Below are positions 21,739 to 30,805 of a DNA stretch of 31,551 nucleotides, piece after piece. The notes below the pieces were generated by a model, which searched no databases, was not told the origin of the DNA, and was given only the letters and a program-made list of their open reading frames with translations. The first letter of the stretch is position 1; each line of letters begins with the position of its first letter. The stretch is from a virus. The translations under genes were made by a program, and so were the position numbers. The stretch spans positions 1-31,551 of IMG/VR virus record IMGVR_UViG_3300010413_000115; one strand, 5' to 3'.

Positions 21739-22695
21739 TTAATAATCCGATTTTGTGGTTGTTAAATCAATTTGAATCGCTGTACCGGAACCAGAATGGT
21801 AAAAAGCCTTTGCGTTAAAATCCACTGTAATTCGTTCGCGCCCTGGAATCGACAACGGCATACTAGTGAATACCATTCGAGGAATGTCAAATATTAAACT
21901 AAACGAACTGGCTTTTGTCGCTGATACTGTGAAACGCTGTTCGGTTTGGCTTAAAAATTGCTGGTACTCTATCATGTCAGAAAAATCAAGCGTTCCATTG
22001 ATATTTACCATTTGATGACCAGACCGACGAATTCGACCGATATCGACCGAATTATTGAGGATCGGAATACCTTCAAACGCGTTTTGTATCGCAATTGTTA
22101 ATGCTTCGACTTTAGTCGTAGCAGAGCCACCCAATGATAATGATACTGTATCGAACGTAAACGGTTTACTAGACGATCCCGGGAAAGTTGGTGTAACTTT
22201 GGTCGTGTATTCTTCGCCGCGACCCAGGAACGTTACAGACGCACGTACGTCCTGATTTGGTACCATATTGAAAGTAAGGGCTGTAACCACACAGCCGGTA
22301 TAACGAACCGCCGTTGTAACGTCACGGAATACTGTCACCGAATAAGGAGTAACAGGACAATCCGCCGCGAAGTCTGATTTAGTGGTTAAAAATGTGTTTT
22401 TATACAAAGAACCAGATGCCACGATTGAAACCGATTTCGTTTCTAGCGCACCTTTCAACAGATGGCCAACACTGACGGGGTGCGCGGCTAATGTCATATT
22501 ACCGCCGCGACGATATACGCCTGCTTGGTCGTCTGGTTCGGCTAATGTGCCGATAATATTTTTGTACGAAAATCGATCAATATTCGTTTGTATACTTTCG
22601 TTTAATGCTTCAAGAAAATCGGTTGCCGCCTGGCCCGATCCCCAATTACTTTCTTTCGATATTCCGATATAACCTTGAAAACCTTGTCCGGACAT
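21739..22695 (-). CDS. Major tail tube protein
   Basis: The 318-aa beta-rich protein starts SGQGFQGYIGISKESNWGSG, then GTLAEPDDQAGVYRRGGNMT and HPVSVGHLLKGAL, a pattern of long-tailed phage tail tube proteins, with a second domain having LTIAIQNAFEGIPILN and GRIRRSGHQMVNINGTLDF. The order (tail terminator, tube, G/GT chaperone, tape measure) confirms the role. It forms the hexameric rings of the tail tube. Confidence 0.8.
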   Translation of the reverse strand: MSGQGFQGYIGISKESNWGSGQAATDFLEALNESIQTNIDRFSYKNIIGTLAEPDDQAGVYRRGGNMTLAAHPVSVGHLLKGALETKSVSIVASGSLYKNTFLTTKSDFAADCPVTPYSVTVFRDVTTAVRYTGCVVTALTFNMVPNQDVRASVTFLGRGEEYTTKVTPTFPGSSSKPFTFDTVSLSLGGSATTKVEALTIAIQNAFEGIPILNNSVDIGRIRRSGHQMVNINGTLDFSDMIEYQQFLSQTEQRFTVSATKASSFSLIFDIPRMVFTSMPLSIPGRERITVDFNAKAFYHSGSGTAIQIDLTTTKSDY

Positions 22696-22707
22696 TTTTC
22701 TAACTCC

Positions 22708-23163
22708 TTACGTAGTTGTCGCTTTTACCATAACTGAAAAAATAATTTCGCCTAACCCAATTCCGTAATCAGTAGCGTCTTTAATACTGATAATTTCACC
22801 ACCGAACAAAAATGATAATTGAACGTTAAATTGGTCGTTCAAGTTTAAATTTTCCATTAATATTTTTTCGACTTTCGCTAATAATTTATTACGGTTTATG
22901 TATGCTTCATCAGGATCAATCGAAGCTGACGCGCACCAAATCGAATATTGTAATTCGATCATTAAAACCGTACCGCCACTTATTACTTGGTTTTCTACAG
23001 GGGGGACAATTCGTTTATCGAAATAAACGCCCACCCAGTCACCTACATAACCTTCGAACGGGAATTCCTTTTCTTTCTCCACAGTAACGCCGAACATATC
23101 GGTGTTACTATCCAATATATTGACGATTTCATCTTGTACAGCGTTATAATCGACCCACGGCAT
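22708..23163 (-). CDS. Probable tail terminator protein
   Basis: The 151-aa protein (MPWVDYNAVQDEIVNILDSN ... IIFSVMVKATTT) starts with a helix and has a beta sheet with a central helical hairpin (AYINRNKLLAKVEKILMENL). Size, fold pattern and position directly before the tube gene match tail terminators that cap the tube and join it to the head. The assignment rests mainly on gene order. Confidence 0.6.
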   Translation of the reverse strand: MPWVDYNAVQDEIVNILDSNTDMFGVTVEKEKEFPFEGYVGDWVGVYFDKRIVPPVENQVISGGTVLMIELQYSIWCASASIDPDEAYINRNKLLAKVEKILMENLNLNDQFNVQLSFLFGGEIISIKDATDYGIGLGEIIFSVMVKATTT

Positions 23164-23691
23164 TTATTTTGTTACTCCCGAATCGCGTATCCTTGCTTCA
23201 ATGATTGTAATACCGAGTTTTTTACCGATTACTTTTGTCGGTAACATTGGACGTTTCTTTAACCCCGGATGCTGAATTTGTTTTCGCACTATAGACCCTT
23301 TCGCCGTTCTAAATTTCAACGCTTTTTTTGTTTTCGGTTTTATTATATATTTCGATGTGCCATTTTGATGCCATTCGGCGGTTTTTTCATTACTGCCAAC
23401 CCATACGGCATGATCACCTATTATTTTTTTGTAATAACTTTGTTTTAATCGTCCTCTATCTTGTAATATTCTCGATGATCCTAAACGACGATTCGCAATC
23501 GTATTTTCGGATAATGTAGGCCAACCGCCCGACGGTTGTAAACGTCCTTCCTGTTCGAAATTGTCATTAATCCACTTTAAATGTCGCGAACCAATCGCGT
23601 TTAATAATTCGAATTTATCAAAAACAATTCCTAACCGTTCAAGTTTTTTAACAGCTCCACTTACATCAACTTGAGTTTTATTTCCGATCAT
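23164..23691 (-). CDS. Phage virion morphogenesis / tail completion protein
   Basis: The 175-aa basic protein contains WINDNFEQEGRLQPSGGWP and LSENTIANRRLGSSRILQDR, followed by GRLKQSYYKKI and ending with KKRPMLPTKVIGKKLG. Phage morphogenesis proteins of the Mu gp29/gpG and HK97 gp10 type share a pattern of x-GGW-P-L near a stretch of -RL--S-. It would act in the neck or head-tail joining. It overlaps the preceding gene by 14 bases. Confidence 0.7.
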   Translation of the reverse strand: MIGNKTQVDVSGAVKKLERLGIVFDKFELLNAIGSRHLKWINDNFEQEGRLQPSGGWPTLSENTIANRRLGSSRILQDRGRLKQSYYKKIIGDHAVWVGSNEKTAEWHQNGTSKYIIKPKTKKALKFRTAKGSIVRKQIQHPGLKKRPMLPTKVIGKKLGITIIEARIRDSGVTK

Positions 23692-24154
23692 CTTCTATAT
23701 CATCCAATTTGTCAGAATCAATAGTTTGATTTTCGAATTGATCTTCCTGAAATGTTGGAGTATACCCGCTGTTATTACTCCATACCGACCCGGCCCCCGT
23801 GGATTTGGCCGAAATTGTCGCGCCGGATGAATCGAATAATTCGATTTTACCTTCGGAAATTTCGTTTAATAAATCCATTGCTATCTTATATTCTTTCAAC
23901 CACGGAGAATCCTTACTGGTATTTCTTACGAATATTCGTTTAGCTAATAATTCGTAAACGGTTAAATCCGTGGCGATAGTTTCCAATATTGGTGCACCCG
24001 AAACCGGTATCGTATAACGCTTACTTAACTTTGCATTAATAACGTTATCGACTCTATCCATATAATGTGCAATATCGGCACTGCCAACAGTACTCACGCT
24101 GCCAACTGAGGGCAACGTGAGTAATACTTTTGATTGCGTCGTATAAGTCGACAT
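23678..24154 (-). CDS. Head-tail connector protein (DUF1320/gp36-like)
   Basis: The 158-aa protein opens with a short helical region (MSTYTTQSKVLLTLPSVGSV), then IAHYMDRVDNVINAKLSKRY and TIPV, LETIATDLTVYELLAKRIFV, as in the DUF1320/gp36 family of adaptor proteins, and has an acidic flexible C-terminus (ENQTIDSDKLDDIEDDRK). It belongs to the connector between portal and tail. The portal and capsid genes are expected further upstream (to the right), but here a large enzyme gene intervenes. Confidence 0.75.
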   Translation of the reverse strand: MSTYTTQSKVLLTLPSVGSVSTVGSADIAHYMDRVDNVINAKLSKRYTIPVSGAPILETIATDLTVYELLAKRIFVRNTSKDSPWLKEYKIAMDLLNEISEGKIELFDSSGATISAKSTGAGSVWSNNSGYTPTFQEDQFENQTIDSDKLDDIEDDRK

Positions 24155-24156
24155 AT

Positions 24157-27054
24157 TTAATAATACTCGTTTTCTAATGGGTCGAAAATTGAATCAACAA
24201 TATTTCCAAAATCTTTCAAAAACGCGTCTTTTGTTTCGTATCGTATCAGTTTGTTTTCGGGCGGTTGCGCCCCTTCCCTTCCTGCATTGATCCCAAAATG
24301 AACCGTTACGCCACGCCCTAACAATTCAAGCGCTTGACTATACCAGTTGACTGAATCAACATTAGCGTAATGTTTCTTGCCTAGAAAATGCGTTGTATAC
24401 AATGTCACGACCTCTTCACATAATACCCGTATTTCGTTAGTAATTACGCCGCCGTTACTCTTAAGTATATAGCCACAAATCAGCATATTGTCACGCATGA
24501 TAAAATGTTTTTGTAACAATCGATCCGGATATGTTTCCTTGTCTTTTTGTAGTAGCGGATAATTACGGTTAAATCGTCCGCGCCGAATATCTTCCGATAA
24601 GTATCCCGTGTGAGCTATTGTTACATCAAACAATACAATAACCTCGCCCGGTCCTTTATTAAGTCCTAATTCGGGATGTTCATGAATCATGCCATAAAAT
24701 CGCATTGTATCGCCTTTATACGGGCGATTCCTAAATAATCTAACCGGCATATCAGGCGCAAAATTCGTATCACAAGCAAAGTGCATTTGGCGTACGCCAT
24801 AACCGTTAAAACAATTTTCGCGTAAATATTTTTGAATATTGAAACCGTCGATTACTTTTTCATCGGTGTCGATCCAAAAAACCCATTCCATTTCACATTC
24901 TGCTAGTCCCGCATTCCTTCCTGTTTCAAATCCTTCCGACCTGACGTCCGGACCATTATCGACAATAAATACGTTTCGATCAGAATATTGACTAATAATG
25001 TGTTTAGCGGCTTCATTCATTCCTGTATCAACGATTACAATTTCGTCGGCGATATGTTCGAGCGAACGCAAACACCAGTGTAATTGTTCCTCAGAATTTG
25101 GCCCCGCCATTAAACACGCCGACACGGTTTGTCGTGGGCGTTGTAACGTCAATTTACGATCCATATTAATCGGTTTCGACGGTTTACCATTAACGGTATA
25201 TTCGATAATCCACCATCCTGCCGGTTTATTTAAAAATCGTGTATTACCGTTATACATCGACCCAACAGCAAGATTTGCTTTATTCGAAAACATGTCGCGA
25301 ATATCATGCATATCGAAATGCCAAATATGTGCACGCCAAGGATATGATTTGTAGCTATCGTATTCCCACGGACCGTAAGGGACAGTTATATAAACTTTCG
25401 CGCCTGGCGCTAAATTCTTTTCTAACTCGTCAATAAATGCCCATGGTTCGGGTACATGCTCGAGAATTTCTTGTACGACTAGACAATCATAATTTTTTGT
25501 ATTGATTTCGTGAAACTTATCCACTGTTGAAAATCTCAACATATCAGGGTATTTCGCTTTCCCCTCGCTTACGTATTCTTTCGCAATTTCGATACCGTGG
25601 TAATCAATGTCAATACCCGTTACATATCGGTCGTTTCCAATCGCGTTACTTGTATGGATAGCATACGACCCATGGGCGCACCCGTAATCAAGAATATTTT
25701 TTATATCAGTGTGCGTATTCAAAAAACTGGTTAAAATACCTAACCGCTGTTCATGCACTGTAAATGAAAAAACAGTCTTGTCGTGAGTACTTCCAATATG
25801 TTCGTATTGTTTTTTATACCCGTCCGTTTCTTCCATAAAATTGTAGTTTTGTAATTCTTCGACCACATCGGCGGCCGGTTCGTATCCGCGCTTAATCATT
25901 TCTTTCGCCGCGACAATATCAGAATTTCGAATAAAATCCCGTATTAACGAATCGTTATTTTTACTAAACGACTCGATTTGCGTTACGAATGTTTCTTGCC
26001 ATTCCTTAGCAATCTCGCGCCAATTATAACTTTGCGAGTGGTTAATACCTTCATAGGAAGTACCCGAAAATAATTTGATATCGGTACAAATTTCGTAAAC
26101 TCGTTTTACAAAATTTTCGACGTATTGTTCGTTTTGATTGATTAAATATCCCGCCCATTGGTTAATGGTTTCAGGTAACGCACCACGCGCCGTCGTTACA
26201 ATTGGTAATCCGCACGCTTGTGCCTCAATTGCTGAAATGCAAGACACTTCATTAAATGTCGGCATAATCGGTGACGGTGTTGGATAAACATAACAACCCG
26301 CCGTTAGATAATGTTTATATAACTCTTCTTTGCTCAATTCACCCAGTACGATAATTGATTCACCGTATTTTTTAATTTCTTGATTGCAGAAATCATAAAA
26401 TGTTTTGAAATGATCAACCGGGTTGTTATATCCGGCAACATACAATTTAAAATTCGGATTTTTTTCAAGTAAACGCGGAAAAATTTCAGTTAACAAAACA
26501 TCGAGTCCGCGTTCAGGACGCGCAGCATAAATTAGCTTGTTATAGTCACGATGTGCGACGGTTTCACGTAATGAATTAATTAAATCTAAATCAACACCGT
26601 TTCGTGTCACCATAAAAACGTCATTATCTATGTTATGAACGCTTTCATACTGTTCTTTATGATAATTTGAAACGAGCGCGATACGATCCACGTTCCAAAG
26701 TACTCCACGTATAACACCATCGTTGCGACCTAATGCTAGGTCGTGCTGCCATAAAACATTCAAACGGCTATTAGTGGGATTTACGAACACTTCAGGGGAA
26801 CGTTGCACAATAGTGACATCGTGTGGAACGGTACGAATATAATCTAATCCCTGAGAATAAGGAGCATATAACACGCCGTCAATCATTGCCGGTTTATCGG
26901 TATTAGTGAACATGGTAACGTTATTTCCTAATGCGGCCAATTCTCGCCCCATGTAATAACCAGCCGTTTCAGAACCACCAAGACCTTTTGTTTTGATTGT
27001 GTTGCCGTCAAAAGGTAAACCAGGTACTAATATTGCGATATCAAGTTTTTGCAT
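24157..27054 (-). CDS. Three-domain glycosyltransferase-methyltransferase-glycosyltransferase
   Basis: The 965-aa protein fuses three enzymes. Residues 1-370 look like a GT-B glycosyltransferase of family GT4 type (GLGGSETAGYYMGRELA, AARPERGLDVLL, and the E-x7-E motif Glu269/Glu277 in NEVSCISAIEAQACGLP). Residues about 420-620 form a SAM-dependent methyltransferase (LDYGCAHGSY 455-464, GIDIDYHGIEIA, QEILEHVPEP). Residues about 640-965 form a GT-A, GT2-type glycosyltransferase (EIVIVDTG, GRNAGLAE, and DTD at 729-731). A linker of about 50 residues, helical, joins the first two. It would transfer and methylate sugars on an unknown acceptor, perhaps a virion protein, DNA or host glycan. It lies between head-tail connector and appendage genes. 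Confidence 0.85.
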   Translation of the reverse strand: MQKLDIAILVPGLPFDGNTIKTKGLGGSETAGYYMGRELAALGNNVTMFTNTDKPAMIDGVLYAPYSQGLDYIRTVPHDVTIVQRSPEVFVNPTNSRLNVLWQHDLALGRNDGVIRGVLWNVDRIALVSNYHKEQYESVHNIDNDVFMVTRNGVDLDLINSLRETVAHRDYNKLIYAARPERGLDVLLTEIFPRLLEKNPNFKLYVAGYNNPVDHFKTFYDFCNQEIKKYGESIIVLGELSKEELYKHYLTAGCYVYPTPSPIMPTFNEVSCISAIEAQACGLPIVTTARGALPETINQWAGYLINQNEQYVENFVKRVYEICTDIKLFSGTSYEGINHSQSYNWREIAKEWQETFVTQIESFSKNNDSLIRDFIRNSDIVAAKEMIKRGYEPAADVVEELQNYNFMEETDGYKKQYEHIGSTHDKTVFSFTVHEQRLGILTSFLNTHTDIKNILDYGCAHGSYAIHTSNAIGNDRYVTGIDIDYHGIEIAKEYVSEGKAKYPDMLRFSTVDKFHEINTKNYDCLVVQEILEHVPEPWAFIDELEKNLAPGAKVYITVPYGPWEYDSYKSYPWRAHIWHFDMHDIRDMFSNKANLAVGSMYNGNTRFLNKPAGWWIIEYTVNGKPSKPINMDRKLTLQRPRQTVSACLMAGPNSEEQLHWCLRSLEHIADEIVIVDTGMNEAAKHIISQYSDRNVFIVDNGPDVRSEGFETGRNAGLAECEMEWVFWIDTDEKVIDGFNIQKYLRENCFNGYGVRQMHFACDTNFAPDMPVRLFRNRPYKGDTMRFYGMIHEHPELGLNKGPGEVIVLFDVTIAHTGYLSEDIRRGRFNRNYPLLQKDKETYPDRLLQKHFIMRDNMLICGYILKSNGGVITNEIRVLCEEVVTLYTTHFLGKKHYANVDSVNWYSQALELLGRGVTVHFGINAGREGAQPPENKLIRYETKDAFLKDFGNIVDSIFDPLENEYY

Positions 27055-27068
27055 GTTATGTCATCCTC

Positions 27069-27356
27069 TTAGGGTGTACGTTTGGGTTCAATTACATTAA
27101 ATAAAAACGCTTTTTTGAATGGATAAGTAGAACTAACGACAGTTTTTTCCGCTACCCATTCGGCCAAGTATATACCGACACTCGTCGGCATAGTATATAA
27201 AACATAATAATTAGTCGAATCACTAGACGTCGACGTAATCGAATTTATCAAAGTATTATCAATACCTGTTACGGCAAGTACTGGCGCAGAATCGGGCGCG
27301 ACCGAACTAGTCCAAGTGAATTGAACAGTATGTCCTCTATTATAAGATTCACGCAT
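27069..27356 (-). CDS. Small Ig-like structural protein
   Basis: The 95-aa protein (MRESYNRGHTVQFTWTSSVA...) is an all-beta single domain with APVLAVTGIDNTLI and PTSVGIYLAEWVAEKTVVSS, consistent with an Ig-like fold of phage decoration or fibre proteins. Its ATG lies within the last codons of the preceding gene (overlap of eight bases). It may decorate the virion or be an adhesin domain. Confidence 0.55.
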   Translation of the reverse strand: MRESYNRGHTVQFTWTSSVAPDSAPVLAVTGIDNTLINSITSTSSDSTNYYVLYTMPTSVGIYLAEWVAEKTVVSSTYPFKKAFLFNVIEPKRTP

Positions 27357-28113
27357 CTAACCCGCCCCCGTCGTATTGATCGCCTATTTTGACATTTAAA
27401 AAATTATCATTCGCGCCGACTTTCATACCTAGAAAATCACTAGTCCGCAGTTTAGCATATACGAGCGCAGCGACCGCCGTGGTAATTCGTTGTGTTGTTG
27501 CTGAATCGGATAAAAATAAACCTTCACTAATTAAAATTTCGCGCAAACGTTCCGTTAATTCACTAAATAACAACGCATCGGTTTTTGTTAATTGTATTTC
27601 TTTTGTTGTTGCAGTACTCAACACGATTCTATCGACGACAATTTTCAATAAATCTCTAAATATTGAATCATTCATTAAAACCGAATCGACAATCGTATGT
27701 TCACTAATTCTCGATATTGAATCGACCATTAAAACCGAATCAGTAATTAATATTTCAAGCGCTCCCGACAATGTGATTTCGGTACTAGCGGTATCGTCAA
27801 GAAATAAACTTGAAACCGCCAAATGTTCGAATATTTTAAAAACTTCATCTGTTAGTAAAATATTATCGACTAATAATTTATCAATAATAGTTATTCGTTC
27901 GTCAGGTATTAAAACAAAATCCGATAATACTTTTTCCTGTATACTTTCGCGCAAATCATCAAATACAATTCCATCGGTGTGGTCAACTGTATAAACGGTA
28001 CCACCCGTTAACGTAGTTTCCGGAACGAACCCATAACCAGGAATAAGATTGAATTGCCCTTGATCTTGGTCTAATACGTATCCGTAACCCGGTATTAAAT
28101 TAAATTGCGCCAT
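27349..28113 (-). CDS. Repeat protein of the virion surface, unknown
   Basis: The 254-aa protein starts with two copies of QFNLIPGYGY/FV separated by a short acidic linker. Residues about 55-215 are built of roughly eight repeats of 17-24 residues of the type VDSVLM-DSI-RI-EH (for example TIVDSVLMNDSIFRDLLK), likely a beta-solenoid or helical-repeat rod. The C-terminus ends FLGMKVGANDNFLNVKIGDQ, a possible capping motif. No family is recognised. It lies between the beta-helix-type and Ig-like genes, so a fibre or spike role is plausible. Confidence 0.55.
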   Translation of the reverse strand: MAQFNLIPGYGYVLDQDQGQFNLIPGYGFVPETTLTGGTVYTVDHTDGIVFDDLRESIQEKVLSDFVLIPDERITIIDKLLVDNILLTDEVFKIFEHLAVSSLFLDDTASTEITLSGALEILITDSVLMVDSISRISEHTIVDSVLMNDSIFRDLLKIVVDRIVLSTATTKEIQLTKTDALLFSELTERLREILISEGLFLSDSATTQRITTAVAALVYAKLRTSDFLGMKVGANDNFLNVKIGDQYDGGGLDA

Positions 28114-28115
28114 AC

Positions 28116-29573
28116 TTAAGTTGTCGTTATATCAAAATCAGGACATACATAAATTTGATCGGTTCCAGCTAAACCGGTCGCCATTACCTCAATTTCGATT
28201 TCAACTAATCCGTTACTCACGGATGAAAGTGCCCCAATGTTATATGAAATTTTGTAATATTTCGCGTTTGCCGCTGTTTCCCCTTCCCAATTTGTCGAAC
28301 CGCTCGAATCAGTGGTAAGCGCTGCCGGTGAAGCTGTTAACGGGTTAGAAGCATTAACCGCGACCACATCGGCGAGCGCAATACTTGTGTTGTTATTAAC
28401 AGTAACGCGCATTTGAACGTCATTGACGTTTAACGCTGTTGCTGCCACGCTTGCGTTTTCAACGATTAAAAATACGGTAACTGTACGTGCCGTCGTTAAA
28501 TCGTAAAATTTACCCCCTAATAAAAAGCGCAAACCTTGCGAACCATTGACGCAATTTGCTGCTGTAGGTGATACCTTTAGTGATATTTCATTTGTTCCGT
28601 CGTATTTCGCTTTTCCAGTTCGAACGATGGTGGTTTCTTCCGTCAACGATCCGTAATAATCAAGAACCCGTTTTGAATAATACTGTCCGGATGTTCCGCA
28701 TCCGAAAACCTCAATACGATGTGCCGAATTTTGTATAGAGGTCGTATTCAAAGTAACCCCGCTCGGGATAATACAGCGCTTCAAAATAACGTGCACCGAA
28801 TCGGCGTTAGTCGAATCGATGTCGCAAATAGCCGCATTGATTTGCGTAAAATCAACCCCCTCACATTCCACATGTCCGCCGCCGGTGCCCGCAAATGAAA
28901 AAGCATGGTCTGCTTTATTCGTTCCGCTGCCGAGAATAACCGCGCCGCCTTTCCATACTAGTTTCTGTCCGCCCGCAATGCGTACTGCACCAGTCGACGC
29001 CGCCGATGACGTATCGTGAAATTCTAAATCGGTGTTAATCAAAGTTACATCGCAGCCGTCCGTAGCTTGCATAACGCATTGGTCATTTGTTCCGGTTCCT
29101 GTGCATCCGATCGTACCATCTTCGAAATAGCTACACTGGTTAGTCGTTGCACCGTGTAACGTGCAATCATTACCGGAATAAAAACTAACCCCTTTGATGT
29201 ATTTGACGTCGCCAGCCGCCGAACCTTGTACTATTAGATTGTATGCACCGGTTATTGCGTTTTCTTTCGCTCCCGCTAAATAGGTCGCCATTGACGTATC
29301 ATCAACGGATATAATCGTTACTCCATTCGGAATCGATATTGTAGTCGACGCGCCATATTCGGTATTGTGAATATTTGAACATACAATAACGTCACCCGCC
29401 GTTGGTGGAGTAGTAACAGTGGCTAAAAGTGCGCTAATAGACGCATAATAGGAAGTTGTAGCTGGAAAAGTGGTGTCCCAATCACCGGTTTGAGGAGTTG
29501 TATAGCGTCCCCCGTCGCCTGTTGCTGTTCCGGTTCCTGCTGCATTATCACGAACATAATAACAATTAGGCAT
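28116..29573 (-). CDS. Predicted beta-helix structural protein
   Basis: The 485-aa protein is rich in Gly, Thr, Ser and Asn, with recurring short strands (VIVCSNIHN, LIVQGSAAGDVKYIKGVSF, VHVILKRCIIPSG) suggestive of a right-handed parallel beta-helix, in a region about 70-290. It has an unusually high number of Cys for a phage structural protein (about 13). The C-terminal 170 residues look like a separate beta-sandwich (FYDLTTARTVTVFLIVENAS). It could be a spike, fibre or capsid decoration. The ATG overlaps the upstream stop (TAATG). Confidence 0.55.
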   Translation of the reverse strand: MPNCYYVRDNAAGTGTATGDGGRYTTPQTGDWDTTFPATTSYYASISALLATVTTPPTAGDVIVCSNIHNTEYGASTTISIPNGVTIISVDDTSMATYLAGAKENAITGAYNLIVQGSAAGDVKYIKGVSFYSGNDCTLHGATTNQCSYFEDGTIGCTGTGTNDQCVMQATDGCDVTLINTDLEFHDTSSAASTGAVRIAGGQKLVWKGGAVILGSGTNKADHAFSFAGTGGGHVECEGVDFTQINAAICDIDSTNADSVHVILKRCIIPSGVTLNTTSIQNSAHRIEVFGCGTSGQYYSKRVLDYYGSLTEETTIVRTGKAKYDGTNEISLKVSPTAANCVNGSQGLRFLLGGKFYDLTTARTVTVFLIVENASVAATALNVNDVQMRVTVNNNTSIALADVVAVNASNPLTASPAALTTDSSGSTNWEGETAANAKYYKISYNIGALSSVSNGLVEIEIEVMATGLAGTDQIYVCPDFDITTT

Positions 29574-30109
29574 TAGTTAAATTCCGTAGGTAATTCAAGC
29601 CAACGTTGATTTTTTTCGTCGGAAATGAAAACCGCCGATCCGTTCAAATCGTTAAAACGAGTGTCGATTAAATTCCATTGCGTCGATGTTATCCCGAGAT
29701 ATGCGGCACGCTGTGCGGCATTGGCACCGCCACGCGTTCTTACAGCTACAAACATCGGATAAATAGCGTACAACGTGTGGACATCACGCAATAACATTGC
29801 TCGACCAAGTACGCGCCGGTCGAATTCGGCCTGTGTTTGATATTGCGGTACGCGGTCCGGGTTGTTTCCAGATTCAGCAAAAAGTAACGCCTCATTAACT
29901 TCCTGTATTGCACGCTTGTAATCGTATCGAGATATATACAACGCACGAAATAAAGCGTGCTCCGTCTCCGTGTCCGTTCCTGGTACTAGCATTGGAGGTA
30001 AGGCAAAATCACCGGTTATATCATCGACAAAGTGATGAACGACATAGCGTGAGCCGGTAATCGCCTGCGTGTGTCCATCTGCTATCGTGTACGAATTAAT
30101 TATCGTCAT
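29573..30109 (-). CDS. Unknown structural-region protein
   Basis: The 178-aa protein has a beta start (INSYTIADGHTQAITGSRYV) followed by largely helical sequence (ALFRALYISRYDYKRAIQEV, EFDRRVLGRAMLLRDVHTLY) and ends SDEKNQRWLELPTEFN. I do not recognise a family. It is coupled to its neighbours by overlaps at both ends. By position it is a minor virion component or assembly protein. Confidence 0.6.
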   Translation of the reverse strand: MTIINSYTIADGHTQAITGSRYVVHHFVDDITGDFALPPMLVPGTDTETEHALFRALYISRYDYKRAIQEVNEALLFAESGNNPDRVPQYQTQAEFDRRVLGRAMLLRDVHTLYAIYPMFVAVRTRGGANAAQRAAYLGITSTQWNLIDTRFNDLNGSAVFISDEKNQRWLELPTEFN

Positions 30110-30260
30110 TATTATTTAATTCCAATAACCACAAATGAAAAACAATTTGTCCGATTAAACGTTGAAAATCTATCATTATCAAAGGTGCGAAACTTAATTG
30201 CAATTTCGCAATTTCTCGAAGTTTTTGCAATGCTAGTTTACCTTTTTCGATGTCGGACAT
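30096..30260 (-). CDS. Small helical protein (54 aa), unknown
   Basis: ATG 30260, behind GAGGGCG, codes MSDIEKGKLALQKLREIAKL, then a hydrophobic stretch (LSFAPLIMIDF and LIGQIVFHLWLLEL) and NNNDDN. The end overlaps the next ATG at 30109. It could be membrane-associated or a small coiled protein. It has no recognised family. The ribosome site, overlap and position support it as a real gene. Confidence 0.5.
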   Translation of the reverse strand: MSDIEKGKLALQKLREIAKLQLSFAPLIMIDFQRLIGQIVFHLWLLELNNNDDN

Positions 30261-30275
30261 ATTGACGCCCTCACG

Positions 30276-30794
30276 TTAGATTGTATTTGATCCCACGTTA
30301 GTTTGTAATGTAATCTTAACTAGGTCACTACTTGCGAGTGTTACCGCTGCAAACGTTACGCGTTGGAACGCTGTGCCGTTTCCGCTCGATGCGTGGTTGG
30401 TAAGTAATGCTTCGGTTAATGCTAAGGATGTAACAGAATCGGCCGCACCACCAAACGTTGCAACCGCTGTAAAAACATTATTTGTTTGTGCCGAATATAC
30501 GGCTAACGGTTTTCGTGCAACTTCCCCTGTTAACCCTGTATCGGTTAATGTCGCCACCGTAGTGACGGTACCTACTGCCATATAACGTATTGCACTTGCT
30601 ACATCACTATCGGCCGCGATGCGTTTAGCAAGAAAAATGCGACCGGCGTTTGTAATCAAATCATTTACACAAATATTTTCGTCGGGTTGTTCCGTATAAT
30701 AGCCTTTGTCGCCGCGCCATACTTCGGCCTTAACAATTTCCTGAAGCCCTAAAATATCGGTCGGCGTTGAAAAACTTTTTACTCTTCGTTTCAT
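30276..30794 (-). CDS. Putative tail or capsid-associated protein
   Basis: ATG 30794, with GAGGG upstream, codes 172 aa. It starts with a charged region (MKRRVKSFSTPTDILGLQEI) and has ICVNDLITNAGRIFLAKRIA and then a beta-rich domain (IRYMAVGTVTTVATLTDTGL ... FQRVTFAAVTLASSDLVKIT). The ITNAGR--LA----G--- and MAVGTG-T pattern recalls phage tail-fibre-type proteins. The assignment is only tentative. Confidence 0.5.
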   Translation of the reverse strand: MKRRVKSFSTPTDILGLQEIVKAEVWRGDKGYYTEQPDENICVNDLITNAGRIFLAKRIAADSDVASAIRYMAVGTVTTVATLTDTGLTGEVARKPLAVYSAQTNNVFTAVATFGGAADSVTSLALTEALLTNHASSGNGTAFQRVTFAAVTLASSDLVKITLQTNVGSNTI

Positions 30795-30805
30795 TGGGTT
30801 TACCC

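Noticed and set aside
27389-27994. A 201-codon plus-strand open frame
   Set aside because: It is the antisense shadow of the repeat protein at 27349-28113, with no ribosome site or recognisable motif.
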